Origin: Pseudalkalibacillus salsuginis
GTDB taxonomy: Bacteria; Bacillota; Bacilli; Bacillales; Fictibacillaceae
Assembly: GCF_021646685.1 (NCBI RefSeq)
Contig: NZ_JAKJHW010000003.1
Location: 310,001-374,000 of the forward strand
Direction of reading: 5' to 3'
DNA: 64,000 bases
In this document: piece by piece, positions 22,184 through 32,744 of the stretch
Position numbering within the stretch: position 1 is the first letter of the stretch
Layout of the letters: each line of letters opens with the position of its first letter
Made by a program: the position numbers and the translations under genes
Notes under the pieces: generated by a model
What the model was told of the DNA's origin: nothing
What the model saw: only the letters and a program-made list of their open reading frames with translations
Database searches by the model: none

Positions 22184-22830
22184 AGTTAAGCGAGCTACGT
22201 TTTGATGAAAAAGGCTTGATTCCAGCAATCGTCCAGGATGTCAAGAGCAAGGAAGTGCTGACGCTTGCCTATATGAACGAGGAATCCTTGCAAAAATCCC
22301 TCAAAACAAAGGAGACATGGTTTTACAGCCGGTCAAGGCAGGAGCTCTGGCATAAGGGGGAGACATCCGGGAACACGCAGACAATCAACGATATCCGTTA
22401 TGATTGCGATCAGGATGCACTTGTAGTGCTGGTGAATCCGAAAGGGCCTGCTTGTCACAAAGGATCGTTCAGTTGTTTTGATGATTCGCTCCTCGACGAA
22501 GGGGAGGTCAAGGGTACAGGGCCTGATGGTCATTTGGCGATCCTTTCAGAGCTTGAACAGTTGATCGCCGAACGGGAGCGGACCCGTCCTGAAGGTTCTT
22601 ACACGACATACCTGTTTGGGGAAGGCGTCGATAAAATCCTCAAAAAAGTCGGTGAAGAGGCTTCGGAAGTGATCATCGCCGCCAAAAACCGGGACAAAGA
22701 TGAGCTAATGTGGGAATCTGCCGACTTGCTCTACCACTTGATGGTTTTGCTCAGAGAACAGGATCTGCCGCTCAACGATGTTTTAGCTGTTTTAAAAGAA
22801 CGACATACCAGGAAGAACGGAAAGGAATAA
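22180..22830 (+). CDS. hisI: Bifunctional PR-AMP cyclohydrolase / PR-ATP pyrophosphatase
   Basis: The protein fuses two histidine enzymes. Residues 1 to about 115 form the zinc-dependent cyclohydrolase ([40 protein letters not shown]). The C-terminal part from about 125 is an MazG-like pyrophosphohydrolase ([29 protein letters not shown]). Length of 216 residues is normal for a HisIE fusion. It is the last gene of the complete hisZGDBHAFI operon; hisC is not in the window. Confidence 0.96.
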   Translation: MKLSELRFDEKGLIPAIVQDVKSKEVLTLAYMNEESLQKSLKTKETWFYSRSRQELWHKGETSGNTQTINDIRYDCDQDALVVLVNPKGPACHKGSFSCFDDSLLDEGEVKGTGPDGHLAILSELEQLIAERERTRPEGSYTTYLFGEGVDKILKKVGEEASEVIIAAKNRDKDELMWESADLLYHLMVLLREQDLPLNDVLAVLKERHTRKNGKE

Positions 22831-23624
22831 TCGCCTAAATTGTGTCTAAAATAAAAAAGGCTCTTTGGAGGTTTTTTGAACTATACCCTATAAATGCGCA
22901 ATTTAATAAAAAGCGCTTATGCAGCTGAATCCATACAAGAAGAAATTCCTTATTAAAAAGTGTAAATGTTCAAGAAGATTTAGGTTTGACCTTCTGAGGT
23001 TTACAAGAAGATAACCTCGGTATGGTGGTATATCCCCTTCTAGTAGACAGTAGAAAGAGAGTTACTGTACTGTTTATTCTAGAGGGGATTTCTTATGGGG
23101 AAAAACACCATAATGTATGGTACAAGAAGCCATTGCATGGGCTGGAAAAAGCTATTTTTAAAGGAATTGTGTCACAGATATGTGTACATAAAAGTGTGAT
23201 TTTAACATGAAATGACTTCAGATGTGGAAAGGAAAACGTTAGAATCCTGTCGTTTTCTTTTGTAAAGAGCCTACAACAATAATTGATTGGTGTGTTATGT
23301 AAGACGAGCCATTAAATCACAATCCTCAAGTAAAATAAATACACTTTTCTGAAAATAGTTGCAATTTGTTACTTTTATAAATTTTTTAAATATATAATCC
23401 TATTCAAAAAGTATGTAAGCTGCTGTACCCTTTCCGCATTCCCCGAAGTTGATTTTTGTATAAAAATATCCATCGCTCACTGCAAACAGTGTCGATTTAA
23501 AAAAATTACACTTTCCCTAAAATTTTTCCACTTTTTTGTTTGCCTGCTCTCTATGTGTTAAAATATTTCTATTTTTCTGATAAATGATTCTATTCAGTTG
23601 ATTTTGAAAACGCTTTACAATTGA
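22831..23624. other. AT-rich gap after hisI, possible IS-element scrap
   Basis: No intact gene. From about 23020 to 23210 the sequence TATGGTGGTATATCCCCTTC, then TAGTAGACAG and a purine-rich run up to AGAGGGGATTTCTT, looks like the left end of an IS3-type element. A broken frame (GEKHHNVWYKK) could be the start of an OrfA transposase. This is a pattern impression, not an alignment. The rest is very AT-rich and featureless. Confidence 0.3.
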
Positions 23625-23816
23625 ACCAAGCCGGATTTTATTAAACCCGTTGATGGCTTTCTGATGGGGACCGGAGAAATGATTGGCGAGTATCTCGTAA
23701 TTACGGCCCAAAAAGAGAATAACACGGAGACAGCCATTATTTTTCTTCTGACCGGAGCATTGCTGGGGATTGTAGGACGAAGAGCGTCAGGAGTTCATTT
23801 TAAAACAAGGAGGTAA
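23625..23816 (+). pseudogene. C-terminal remnant of an MFS-like transporter
   Basis: An open frame of 63 codons without a start codon (preceded by an in-frame TGA) ends at 23816. It reads KPVDGFLMGTGEMIGEYL, a polar loop, then a membrane helix AIIFLLTGALLGIVGRR and a basic tail. This resembles the last helices of major facilitator exporters. The 5' part of the gene is gone. The stop codon lies in the ribosome-binding region of the GH43 gene, so it may once have been the upstream gene of the same operon. Confidence 0.4.
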
Positions 23817-23821
23817 AAAGG

Positions 23822-26800
23822 TTGAAGAGTAAAAAGTATTTCTCCATATTTTTAACGATCACCCTGTTATTTTCACTACTTCCAATACAAGCTGTGCAAG
23901 CGGAGGAATTAACAGACGAAGAATTGGTTGAGGAAGCAAAAGCTGATCTTGTCATTCCGAACGCAGACGACATTCGCGGCAATATCACCTTACCATCAAG
24001 CAGTATGGAAGGAGCCGCAATCACTTGGGAAACAGATAAAACGGATGTGGTCAATGTCAACGAACAGGTAAATGAAAACTATGATGACATTCCTTCAGGT
24101 GTTGTTACAAGGCAGGAAACCGATACAGAAGTAACCTTAACGGCAACAATCACATACGGGGAAGCAAGCGCAACAAAAGAGATTCCGCTCACAGTAAAAG
24201 CAAAACCAGAGGAAAAGGAATACGACGCATACTTAATGACTCATTTTACCGGCGAACATTCTACCGGTGAACAAATCTATTTCGCCAGTAGTACCGACGG
24301 ATTGAATTGGAAAGACTTAAATGACGGTAATCCGGTACTGACATCCGATGTAGGTGAAAAAGGTGTACGTGATCCGTATCTTTTCCGTTCTCATGAAGGC
24401 GATAAATTTTACATGATCGCCACGGATTTACGGATTGCTAATGGAAAAGGCTGGAATGCGGCACAAAGGGCAGGCAGCCGGTCGATTATAGTTTGGGAAT
24501 CTACTGATCTCGTGAACTGGTCGGAACCCAGAATGGTAGAAGTCGCACCGGAACAGGCGGGCAATGCGTGGGCACCGGAAGCTTTTTATGATGAGAAAAC
24601 CGGTGAGTATGTCGTGTTCTGGGCTTCAAGGATGCCTGGTGAAGAAGATTTTCAACCGCACGATATCTACTATGCAAAGACAAGAGACTTCCATACGTTC
24701 ACCGAACCACAGGTGTATATTGACCGCCCGGGCGATCAACATATTATCGATACAACCATCATCGAAGACGATGGATTGTATTACCGCTACTCGGGGGACG
24801 GACAGTTAACAATTGAAAAAAGCGAGGAAATCCTTGGCGAATGGTCAAAGGTTGGCAACCTTGAACCGCTGGGCTTAACCGGAAGTGATGTGGAAGGACC
24901 GCTCATCTTTAAGTTCAATGATCGTGAAGAATGGAACCTGATGGTCGATCAGTATGCAACCGGCAAAGGATATCTTCCACTACTGACGACTGACCTGGCA
25001 AGCGGGGACTTTGAAAAATTGTCTACTTCCGAGTATTCATTAGGTTCAAACAAAAAAAGACATGGTTCTGTGCTGAATATCACCCAGGAAGAGTATGATG
25101 CCGTAATGGAAAAATGGGCAGTCGAAGTGGAAACACCTGACGAAGAAGAACAAGAAGAGCCTGTGCTTACGTACAATTTTGACGAAACGGCTTCGGGCGA
25201 TACCATTCAAGACGTTTCCGGCAATAGCTACACCGGTACTTTGCATGGAAATGCCACGTATGTGACAGATGAAGAAAAAGATTCACAAGTGCTGTATTTA
25301 GATGGGACAAACGAAACGTTTGCTTCCTTTCCGATAGGTTTCTTCGAAGGAAGAGATACCGTGACCGTCTCCATGGATATTAAAGCGGAAACTGTTTCCG
25401 GAAACTTTTTCACCTTTACGGTTGGAAAAGATAATCAGAGATATATGTTCCTGAGAACCCGGAACAATGAAATTAGAAACGCCATCACGACAGGCAGTTG
25501 GTCAAATGAACAGGATGTGAAAACGAGTACCGATCCGATCCAGGGTAAGTGGATGAATATCACCTTGGTGATTGAACCTACGAGTATGAAGATGTATAAA
25601 GACGGCGTGCTTGTTGATGAAAACAATGATGTTACCGTGTCTATGTCAGACCTGGGGACAGACTTGCTGGCCTATTTAGGGAAGTCCTTTTACTCCGGAG
25701 ACCAGTACTTTGAAGGGTATTTCGACAATGTAAAAGTATATAACCGTGCTCTTAACGAAACAGAAGTCTTGGAATCTAATCTTGACGCCACAGATATCGG
25801 TAATTTCGAAGTCCCTGGCCAAAAGAGTCGATCGGAAATCGATAAAGATTCCAACACGATCACCGTTCATGTAAAGGACGGGGAAGGCGTTGACATTACC
25901 AATCTAACTCCAACGATTACTGTATTATCTGGTTCTACTGTAAGCCCTGCATCCGGTGAAGCGCAAGATTTTACGAATCCTGTTACGTACACGGTGACCG
26001 ATGAAGATGGCAATACAGAGGAATGGACGGTCCGTGTCAAGGTCCATCCAAAATCGACATTGCCTGGACTTTATGCGGACCCGCATATTGCTGTGTTCGG
26101 GGACACTTACTACTTGTACCCGACAACCGATGGATTTGAAGGATGGTCCGGTTCTCAATTCAAAGTGTTCTCTTCCAAAGATTTATTGAACTGGGAGGAC
26201 CAAGGGGTAATATTGGATCTGGCGACTGATGATGTGACATGGGCTGATAACCGCGCGTGGGCGCCTGCGATTGCGGAAAGGGATGGTAACTACTATTATT
26301 ACTTCTCAGCAGACACGAACATCGGCGTAGCAAAATCCTCCTCTCCCACAGGTCCGTTTGAAGATGCTTTAGGAGAACCTTTAATACCGGCAGGCCAACA
26401 TCCGGGACAGGCTATTGATCCGTATGTGTTTACAGATGATGACGGAGAGTCTTACTTCTATTGGGGCAATGGGCACTTATTTGGTGCCAAGTTGAATGCG
26501 GATATGGTTTCCTTTGCAGAAGACCCCGTTGAAATGACCCCGCCTAACTTTAGAGAAGGCGTAGTTGTTTTTAAGCGCAATGATACGTATTATCTCATGT
26601 GGTCAGAAAACGATACACGTGACGAAAATTACCAGGTTGCTTATGCAACAGGTGACTCACCGATGGGACCTTGGACAAAGCAGGGTGTGATTTTAAGTAA
26701 AGACTTATCGCAGGGAATCAAGGCGACTGGGCACCACACTGTGTTAAATGTTCCAAATACCGAAGATTACTATATGGTTTATCACCGACACGCAATTCCT

Positions 26801-27670
26801 GGCGGTAACGGGTATAATCGTGAAGTGATGATCGATAAGATGGAGTTTAACGAAGACGGTACAATCAAACAAGTTCAGCCGACTTTAGAAGGCATCACCG
26901 AACCGGTATTCATCGATTCCGGGAATGATACCGAAGGACCTGAAGGCAAGTTTACGATTAATAACGGAGATGAATTTACGAATGATCGGCAAATAACGCT
27001 TAAGCTCGAAGCGACCGATGAAGAGAGCGGAGTGAATCAGGTTCGTTTCTCTACAGACACAGAAGAATGGACAGAGTGGGAAGCGTACGAGGCTTCGAAG
27101 CCATTCACTTTACCGGCCGGCGATGGCGAAAAAACGGTATATGTCCAGTTTAATGATAATGCCGGAAATACCAGTGAAACGTACCGACAATCAATAACCC
27201 TTGATACAAACGCTCCTGTGATTGAGTTTAGCGGTAATGAAGAATCCTATTCCGTAGATGCCGCTATTGCAATCAATTGCAGTGTAACCGACGAGGTATC
27301 TGGTGTTGCTTTTAAAGAATGTTCGGTTGTTGAAGGACCAGCCTACAGCTTTGATATCGGAGAAAACACCGTAACTGCCACTGCTACTGACCATGCTGGA
27401 AACACGGCGGAAGCGAAAATCCAGTTTACAGTGAAAGTCGATTTTGATAGCTTAAGCCGTCTGACAGAGGAGTTTGTAACAAATAAAGGAGTTGCCAACT
27501 CACTGGTCAAATCGCTGCAAGCAGCAGAAAAATCAGCTGAAAAGGGTAATGATAAGACGGTGAATGGCCAGATTACCGCTTATCAAAATAAACTGGCTTC
27601 TCAGAAGGGAAAATCTATTACTGAAGAAAATAGCGATCTTTTGACAGAGTTAGCTGATCTTCTAAAATAA
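23822..27670 (+). CDS. Secreted multidomain protein with two GH43 domains
   Basis: The 1282-residue protein starts at a TTG with AAGGAGG eight bases upstream. A signal peptide covers residues 1-27. Then come an atrophied bacterial Ig-like domain (about 40-127), a GH43 five-bladed propeller (about 132-430, with GVRDPYLF and NAWAPEAFYD) and a LamG-like jelly roll (about 445-650). An Ig-like domain (about 655-745) precedes a second GH43 domain (about 750-1035, with YADPHIAVFGDTYYLYP, AWAPAIAERDG, DPYVFTDDDG and LMWSENDT). Two beta-sandwich segments and a helical FIMAH-type tail end the protein. GH43 enzymes act on arabinan, arabinoxylan or xylan; which one is not decidable here. It is likely extracellular. 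Confidence 0.88.
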   Translation: MKSKKYFSIFLTITLLFSLLPIQAVQAEELTDEELVEEAKADLVIPNADDIRGNITLPSSSMEGAAITWETDKTDVVNVNEQVNENYDDIPSGVVTRQETDTEVTLTATITYGEASATKEIPLTVKAKPEEKEYDAYLMTHFTGEHSTGEQIYFASSTDGLNWKDLNDGNPVLTSDVGEKGVRDPYLFRSHEGDKFYMIATDLRIANGKGWNAAQRAGSRSIIVWESTDLVNWSEPRMVEVAPEQAGNAWAPEAFYDEKTGEYVVFWASRMPGEEDFQPHDIYYAKTRDFHTFTEPQVYIDRPGDQHIIDTTIIEDDGLYYRYSGDGQLTIEKSEEILGEWSKVGNLEPLGLTGSDVEGPLIFKFNDREEWNLMVDQYATGKGYLPLLTTDLASGDFEKLSTSEYSLGSNKKRHGSVLNITQEEYDAVMEKWAVEVETPDEEEQEEPVLTYNFDETASGDTIQDVSGNSYTGTLHGNATYVTDEEKDSQVLYLDGTNETFASFPIGFFEGRDTVTVSMDIKAETVSGNFFTFTVGKDNQRYMFLRTRNNEIRNAITTGSWSNEQDVKTSTDPIQGKWMNITLVIEPTSMKMYKDGVLVDENNDVTVSMSDLGTDLLAYLGKSFYSGDQYFEGYFDNVKVYNRALNETEVLESNLDATDIGNFEVPGQKSRSEIDKDSNTITVHVKDGEGVDITNLTPTITVLSGSTVSPASGEAQDFTNPVTYTVTDEDGNTEEWTVRVKVHPKSTLPGLYADPHIAVFGDTYYLYPTTDGFEGWSGSQFKVFSSKDLLNWEDQGVILDLATDDVTWADNRAWAPAIAERDGNYYYYFSADTNIGVAKSSSPTGPFEDALGEPLIPAGQHPGQAIDPYVFTDDDGESYFYWGNGHLFGAKLNADMVSFAEDPVEMTPPNFREGVVVFKRNDTYYLMWSENDTRDENYQVAYATGDSPMGPWTKQGVILSKDLSQGIKATGHHTVLNVPNTEDYYMVYHRHAIPGGNGYNREVMIDKMEFNEDGTIKQVQPTLEGITEPVFIDSGNDTEGPEGKFTINNGDEFTNDRQITLKLEATDEESGVNQVRFSTDTEEWTEWEAYEASKPFTLPAGDGEKTVYVQFNDNAGNTSETYRQSITLDTNAPVIEFSGNEESYSVDAAIAINCSVTDEVSGVAFKECSVVEGPAYSFDIGENTVTATATDHAGNTAEAKIQFTVKVDFDSLSRLTEEFVTNKGVANSLVKSLQAAEKSAEKGNDKTVNGQITAYQNKLASQKGKSITEENSDLLTELADLLK

Positions 27671-27682
27671 AAAATATTTAAG

Positions 27683-27725
27683 AAAGAACACACAAATTTG
27701 AGGAATTTAGTTTGTGTGTTCTTTT
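27683..27725 (+). terminator. Intrinsic terminator of the GH43 gene
   Basis: AAGAACACACAAA pairs perfectly with TTTGTGTGTTCTT across a 14-base loop and is followed by TTTTATATA. Only 13 bases separate it from the stop codon. Confidence 0.85.
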
Positions 27726-28312
27726 ATATATATGTATCTGCCTCTTACTAACAATGGACCCGAAGAAAACTACGTCATGCAGTACTCCTTTTTGTTTGTA
27801 AATGGAATGAGGAAAACATGCCTCTAGAAAGGAAATATTATAGCCATCTTAATCTGTCACTTTTATTTTTAAAACGATTTTTCCTAACGTTCCTTAATAC
27901 TTGGAACTTTCCATCAAACCAATGTATAACATTTACAAGCCTTAAGAGTATGTACGGATGATTTCAATCGGATGAAAGAGTTTCTGATTGAGAAAGGTGT
28001 ATGAAATGTATACAGCTTACCCAAGATTGACTTCAGGCGAGTAGAAGCTTGTCACGAACGTTGTTAACGAAAGGTTTACTAGTGAGCAGGATGGGCACTC
28101 CTCCTGCATAATTAATTAAAATTTTTATTAATGGATCCGGAAATTGACATTCCATATTTATGTTCGAGTTACCGATCATTTAAAGTATTCACCTATATGT
28201 TGGGGTTTATTACAGGAAAGTGTGTATTCACAAGTAACACTTTGGTAATTCCTATAATTTTCCGTGAAATGAAAACTCTTGATTTATTGTGTTCGTCAGA
28301 GAAAGGGTGTGT
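27726..28312. other. Gap before yvcD with possible transposase scrap
   Basis: No intact gene. Around 28035-28115 the frame KLVTNVVNERFTSEQDGHSS is vaguely like the segment before the catalytic core of IS3-type OrfB transposases, but it is short and bounded by stops. An 88-codon frame at 28131-28397 overlaps the yvcD start, has no SD and is probably spurious. Confidence 0.25.
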
Positions 28313-28356
28313 TATACTTTCGATGGACAGTTTTAGAGAACGGGTGATTGAATTAA

Positions 28357-29973
28357 ATGAATGTAAACCAGAACACTCCGGTGAAATCAAGGGGTAATGT
28401 CGTTCCCTTTGCGAGAAGCGGGGAGTATTATTTTCAGCGTGGTATTAAATCGTACCAAAAGAAAGACCTTGTAAAAGCCAAACAGCTATTTGAAAAAGCG
28501 GTCCAAGTCGAACCTGAGGAACCGACTTACCTGTGCCAACTTGCAGCCACATTAGCAGAGTTAGGAGATTTCATCGAATCGAACGACTTGCTTGAATATA
28601 TCGTAAGCGAAATTGACTCAGACATTTCGGAATGCTATTACTTCATGGCGAATAATTATGCTCATCTCGGTATGTTCCGGGAAGCTGAAAGTGAAGCCGT
28701 ACGCTATATGGAGAACGATCCGAACGGTGAATTCTATGAGGATTGTGAGGAATTGCTTGATCTGATACATACTGAATTTGGGGAAGATCTAGAAAAGTGT
28801 TCATCCGAAGAGAAGCTGATTGTCAAACATGAAAAAGCGCGGCGCAGCCTTGAAAAAGGCGATTTTTCTGGTGCGCGGGATTTGCTTAAAGAGATGGTCC
28901 TGGCACATCCTGAATTTTGGGCGGCTTATAATAATCTGGCGCTCGCTCACTTTTATCTTGGTGAATATGATGAAGCTTTTTTGGTGCTTGATGATGTCCT
29001 CGGTAAAAATTCCGGGAATCTTCATGCGCTTTGTAATGCTGCTCTTTTTTATAAGCAGCTGCACCAGCAAAAAGAACTTGAACGTTTTACAAATTGTCTG
29101 AAGGTGATCCATCCGATCATCCCGGAACATCGTTACAAGCTTGGTAGCACGTTCGCTTTATTAGAAGAGGACGAGCTTGCTTTCCAGTGGCTGAATTCGG
29201 TGAGATCACATGGATACGCTTGGAATGTGACGTTTTTTCACTGGTTGGCAGTAGCTTCTTTAAAGACAGGGCGAATACAATCAGCGGAAAAAGCATGGGA
29301 AAAGGTACTTGATCTGGATGAGGAGAGCACAGTTGCAACGTACTATTTGGAAAAGTTGCGAGATAACACTCTCGATTCAGAGGAAGCTGAATATCAATAT
29401 ACTATGCCCTTGAATAAACTGCAGGATCCAAATGATCTGTCGGAAAGGATCAAGAAGCTGAAAAGTACGATCCATAAAAACAAGTTGTCCCATTTGTTGT
29501 TGATCCGGAACTGGAATGATGAGGACACGACGTCGACCCTGGAAGCATTCTGTGCGGAAAAAAATGAGACCTTGATCATGAAGGAACTGGCTGCGACGAT
29601 CTTGTTCGAACGAGGCTATGAATCGGTACAAATCCAGAAAGAGAGCGGAATCGAACACCTTCACCAGCCGTCAGACGATATGGAAAAGGGATTGGTCATT
29701 CTTGAACAAGTGCTAGCCATGCGAGGTGAACTTGATTCAAATACCGCATTCTTATGGCACCTCCTGATCAATGAGGCGAGAGAAGGATCACTGTCAATTG
29801 TAAATTCTAAAGCATGGGCCGCTGCAATCGCTTATATGGCAGACTATCTACAAGAGAAGCAAACAACCCAAAAGAGTGTAGCTGAACAATTCGGGATATC
29901 GGCCTCAACAATCCAAAAATATAGCAAAACGCTCAAAATACTCCACCACCGACAAACCATGAAACCAAACTAA
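28357..29973 (+). CDS. yvcD: TPR-repeat protein YvcD
   Basis: The 538-residue cytoplasmic protein has several tetratricopeptide repeats in its first 350 residues (for example YYFQRGIKSYQKKDLVKAKQ and AAYNNLALAHFYLGEYDEAF). A C-terminal helix-turn-helix-like segment (SVAEQFGISASTIQKYSKTL) is present. It matches B. subtilis YvcD by architecture and by its position upstream of trxB. Role unknown; TPRs mediate protein contacts and the HTH-like end suggests DNA or phage-type contact. The SD (GGGTGAT) is weak. A TATACT at 28313-28318 is a candidate -10. Confidence 0.85.
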   Translation: MNVNQNTPVKSRGNVVPFARSGEYYFQRGIKSYQKKDLVKAKQLFEKAVQVEPEEPTYLCQLAATLAELGDFIESNDLLEYIVSEIDSDISECYYFMANNYAHLGMFREAESEAVRYMENDPNGEFYEDCEELLDLIHTEFGEDLEKCSSEEKLIVKHEKARRSLEKGDFSGARDLLKEMVLAHPEFWAAYNNLALAHFYLGEYDEAFLVLDDVLGKNSGNLHALCNAALFYKQLHQQKELERFTNCLKVIHPIIPEHRYKLGSTFALLEEDELAFQWLNSVRSHGYAWNVTFFHWLAVASLKTGRIQSAEKAWEKVLDLDEESTVATYYLEKLRDNTLDSEEAEYQYTMPLNKLQDPNDLSERIKKLKSTIHKNKLSHLLLIRNWNDEDTTSTLEAFCAEKNETLIMKELAATILFERGYESVQIQKESGIEHLHQPSDDMEKGLVILEQVLAMRGELDSNTAFLWHLLINEAREGSLSIVNSKAWAAAIAYMADYLQEKQTTQKSVAEQFGISASTIQKYSKTLKILHHRQTMKPN

Positions 29974-29992
29974 AGAGCAGTGTCTTAAGAGC

Positions 29993-30055
29993 GGTGCCAG
30001 GCACCATCCACAACCCCTTGGGAGAGTAAGGCTGGATTTCGGTGCCAGACACTGC
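29993..30055. repeat. GGTGCCAGGCACC repeat pair after yvcD
   Basis: GGTGCCAGGCACC (29993-30005) is itself a palindrome, and a diverged copy GGTGCCAGACACTGC lies at about 30041. The same family occurs at 45630-45738 and 59850-59910. It may fold into a hairpin at the yvcD 3' end. Confidence 0.6.
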
Positions 30056-30200
30056 AGTTTATAGCGCCCAGTTACCAACGAAGCACATACTTAGGACGAT
30101 ATGAGCATTTTATTAGACGTAACATCGGGGCATTTAATACGATACTAATAAGAAGATCATTATCCGTTTAAACTAACTATAAATTGAAATTGGTTGTTGA

Positions 30201-31169
<969 letters not shown>

Positions 31170-31299
31170 AAACAAGTTGATTTTTCTTTAGTCGGAAAAA
31201 GTAATTCCGTCTTAACCATTTTGTAACAAATGTGAAATATTGGTGGGGTATTATAGACTTAAGAAATTGACCCCCTTTTAATAAATTTCTTATTTTTGT

Positions 31300-31330
31300 G
31301 CACGGGCCATATGGTTCCGTGCTTTTTTTT
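31300..31330 (+). terminator. Intrinsic terminator of trxB
   Basis: GCACGG pairs with CCGTGC, extended by GCC/GGT towards an ATAT loop, and is followed by eight T residues. It lies about 130 bp after the trxB stop codon. Confidence 0.85.
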
Positions 31331-31657
31331 GTTCCTAGACCTGCTTTTTGAGAAGGTTATGAGAAAAACCTTAATCGCACAAGATAACTACGTTCTATAT
31401 CATTAGTCGACACCAGAGATCTTTTATCCTGCAAATCATCAAAAAACAGCTTTCATTGAGCCAAATAGAGGCATGTATGTCCACTGATGTTTGAATCACT
31501 TGGTTTTTTCACTGATAAGGGCCTATATGTCCGCAAGAGATCTATTTACACGAAACGGCTTGATGCCAAATTGCTTTTTACCAATTAAAAGGAGTTCAAG
31601 CTGGGTTCATCGAAACTAGAGAAATCAATCCAAATAGGTAGGTGTCTTTTTCAAAAG
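31331..31657. other. Gap between the trxB terminator and a composite repeat
   Basis: No gene seen. GGCATGTATGTCC (31471) and GGCCTATATGTCC (31521) are 50 bp apart and may be two decayed units of another tandem repeat. The evidence is weak. Confidence 0.25.
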
Positions 31658-32103
31658 GATAAGAAAGTATAATGATTTTGTTGCTCCAACGCCCAACCCC
31701 TTGGATCACCTTCAGTCCTCTTGCGGCGGTCGATACATTGATTTAGGTCAAAGGGTTCACCCGCGCAGAACCGAACTTTGTTTGGTTCATAAGACCTTAA
31801 TGAGGCACTTACAACGCGAAAAATCGATTTTAAGGTACTCATAAGACCTGTATGAGGCACTTACAACGCGAAAAACCGATCTTAAGGTACTCATAAGACC
31901 TGAATGAAGCACTTACAACACGAAAAATCGATCATAAGGTCCTCATAAGGCCTTTATGAGGCACTTACAACGCGAAAAACCGATCTTAAGGTACTCATAA
32001 GACCTTTATGGAGTACTTACAACACGAAAAACCGATCTTATGAGCTTCCTCGTCGGGCTTCCAGTGACCTTCGTGGTTGTCCAGGGCATTTGCGCTTTTC
32101 TTA
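31658..32103. repeat. Composite intergenic element carrying a 52-nt repeat array
   Basis: The left flank (GATAAGAAAGTATAATG, then GCTCCAACGCCCAACCCCTTGG and TCAGTCCTCTTGCGGCGG) and the right flank (CTTCCTCGTCGGGCTTCCAG through GGGCATTTGCGCTTTTCTTA) match the short element at 36075-36191. Between them sits extra sequence with the array at 31788-32047. A near twin is found at 40615-41016. No coding potential: the 52-nt unit is not a multiple of three. Confidence 0.75.
31788..32047. repeat. 52-nt tandem repeat array, five units
   Basis: Units start at 31788, 31840, 31892, 31944 and 31996, exactly 52 nt apart, each beginning CATAAGRCCT. Across unit borders TAAGGT-N9-ACCTTA forms a small inverted repeat, and within each unit GAGGCACTTACAACGCGAAA is highly conserved. 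Units differ by only a few substitutions and no indels. Confidence 0.85.
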
Positions 32104-32139
32104 TATTCATTGAATTGTTACATAAACTAGTTAATAGAA

Positions 32140-32169
32140 TTGTTGGAGTGCTCGAAAACGTAGTATAAT
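32140..32169 (+). promoter_or_regulatory. Predicted SigA promoter of the yvcI-rapZ-yvcK-whiA cluster
   Basis: TTGTTG (32140-32145) and a perfect TATAAT (32164-32169) are separated by 18 bp, 12 bases upstream of the GTG start of yvcI. If this is the start point, the leader is very short. Confidence 0.55.
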
Positions 32170-32180
32170 CAAGGAAAGAG

Positions 32181-32648
32181 GTGAATCATGTGCAACGAGT
32201 GACGAATTGTGTACTCGAAAAAGATAATCAAATCTTAGTGCTGCAAAAACCTCGTCGTGGGTGGTGGGTAGCACCCGGTGGAAAAATGGAGTCTGAAGAG
32301 ACGATTAAAGATGCGGTTATCAGAGAGTATCGTGAAGAAACAGGACTTTATCTACTCAATCCAAGATTAAAAGGTGTTTTCAATTTTATCATTAAAAAAG
32401 ATGAGCAAATTGTAGAGGAATGGATGATGTTCACCTTCTATGCAACTGGCTTCGAAGGTGAAGTGGTTTCTGAATCGGAGGAAGGGAAGCTGGCCTGGAA
32501 ACCGAAAGAAGAAATTTCAAGCTTGCCGATGGCCCCAGGGGATTATCATATCCTCGATTATATGATGACCGGGAACGGGATGATCATCGGGACGTTTACG
32601 TATACACCTGACTTCAAACTGCTCAGTTATCGTTTAGATCCATCATAA
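32181..32648 (+). CDS. yvcI: NUDIX hydrolase YvcI
   Basis: The 155-residue protein has the Nudix box spanning about residues 38-60 (GGKMESEETIKDAVIREYRE followed by ETGL), which hydrolyses nucleoside diphosphates linked to another group. It corresponds to B. subtilis YvcI, the first gene of the conserved yvcI-rapZ-yvcK-whiA-crh set. I kept the GTG at 32181, with AAGGAAAG upstream. A second GTG at 32190 is possible. The substrate is not known. Confidence 0.88.
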   Translation: MNHVQRVTNCVLEKDNQILVLQKPRRGWWVAPGGKMESEETIKDAVIREYREETGLYLLNPRLKGVFNFIIKKDEQIVEEWMMFTFYATGFEGEVVSESEEGKLAWKPKEEISSLPMAPGDYHILDYMMTGNGMIIGTFTYTPDFKLLSYRLDPS

Positions 32649-32744
32649 AAAAGGTTGTCGAAAACAGGTGAATGTTTGATCGATTTCAAAGAGGCTGGAT
32701 CAAGCCTGTTTTACTTGAAATTAAATAAGAAAGGCGGGGTATAG

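Noticed and set aside
22846-22880. Intrinsic terminator after hisI (AAAAAAGGCTCTTTGGAGGTTTTTT)
   Set aside because: The inner bases do not pair (GGCTC against GGAGG), so it is not a convincing hairpin.
23603-23619. cre site upstream of the GH43 gene (TTGAAAACGCTTTACAA)
   Set aside because: The right half-site is one base too far from the central CG, so it does not fit the consensus.
28131-28397. 88-codon open frame before yvcD
   Set aside because: No ribosome-binding site, no recognisable motif, and it overlaps the yvcD promoter and start.
31788-32047. CRISPR array
   Set aside because: The units are contiguous 52-nt repeats without variable spacers, and no cas genes are nearby.
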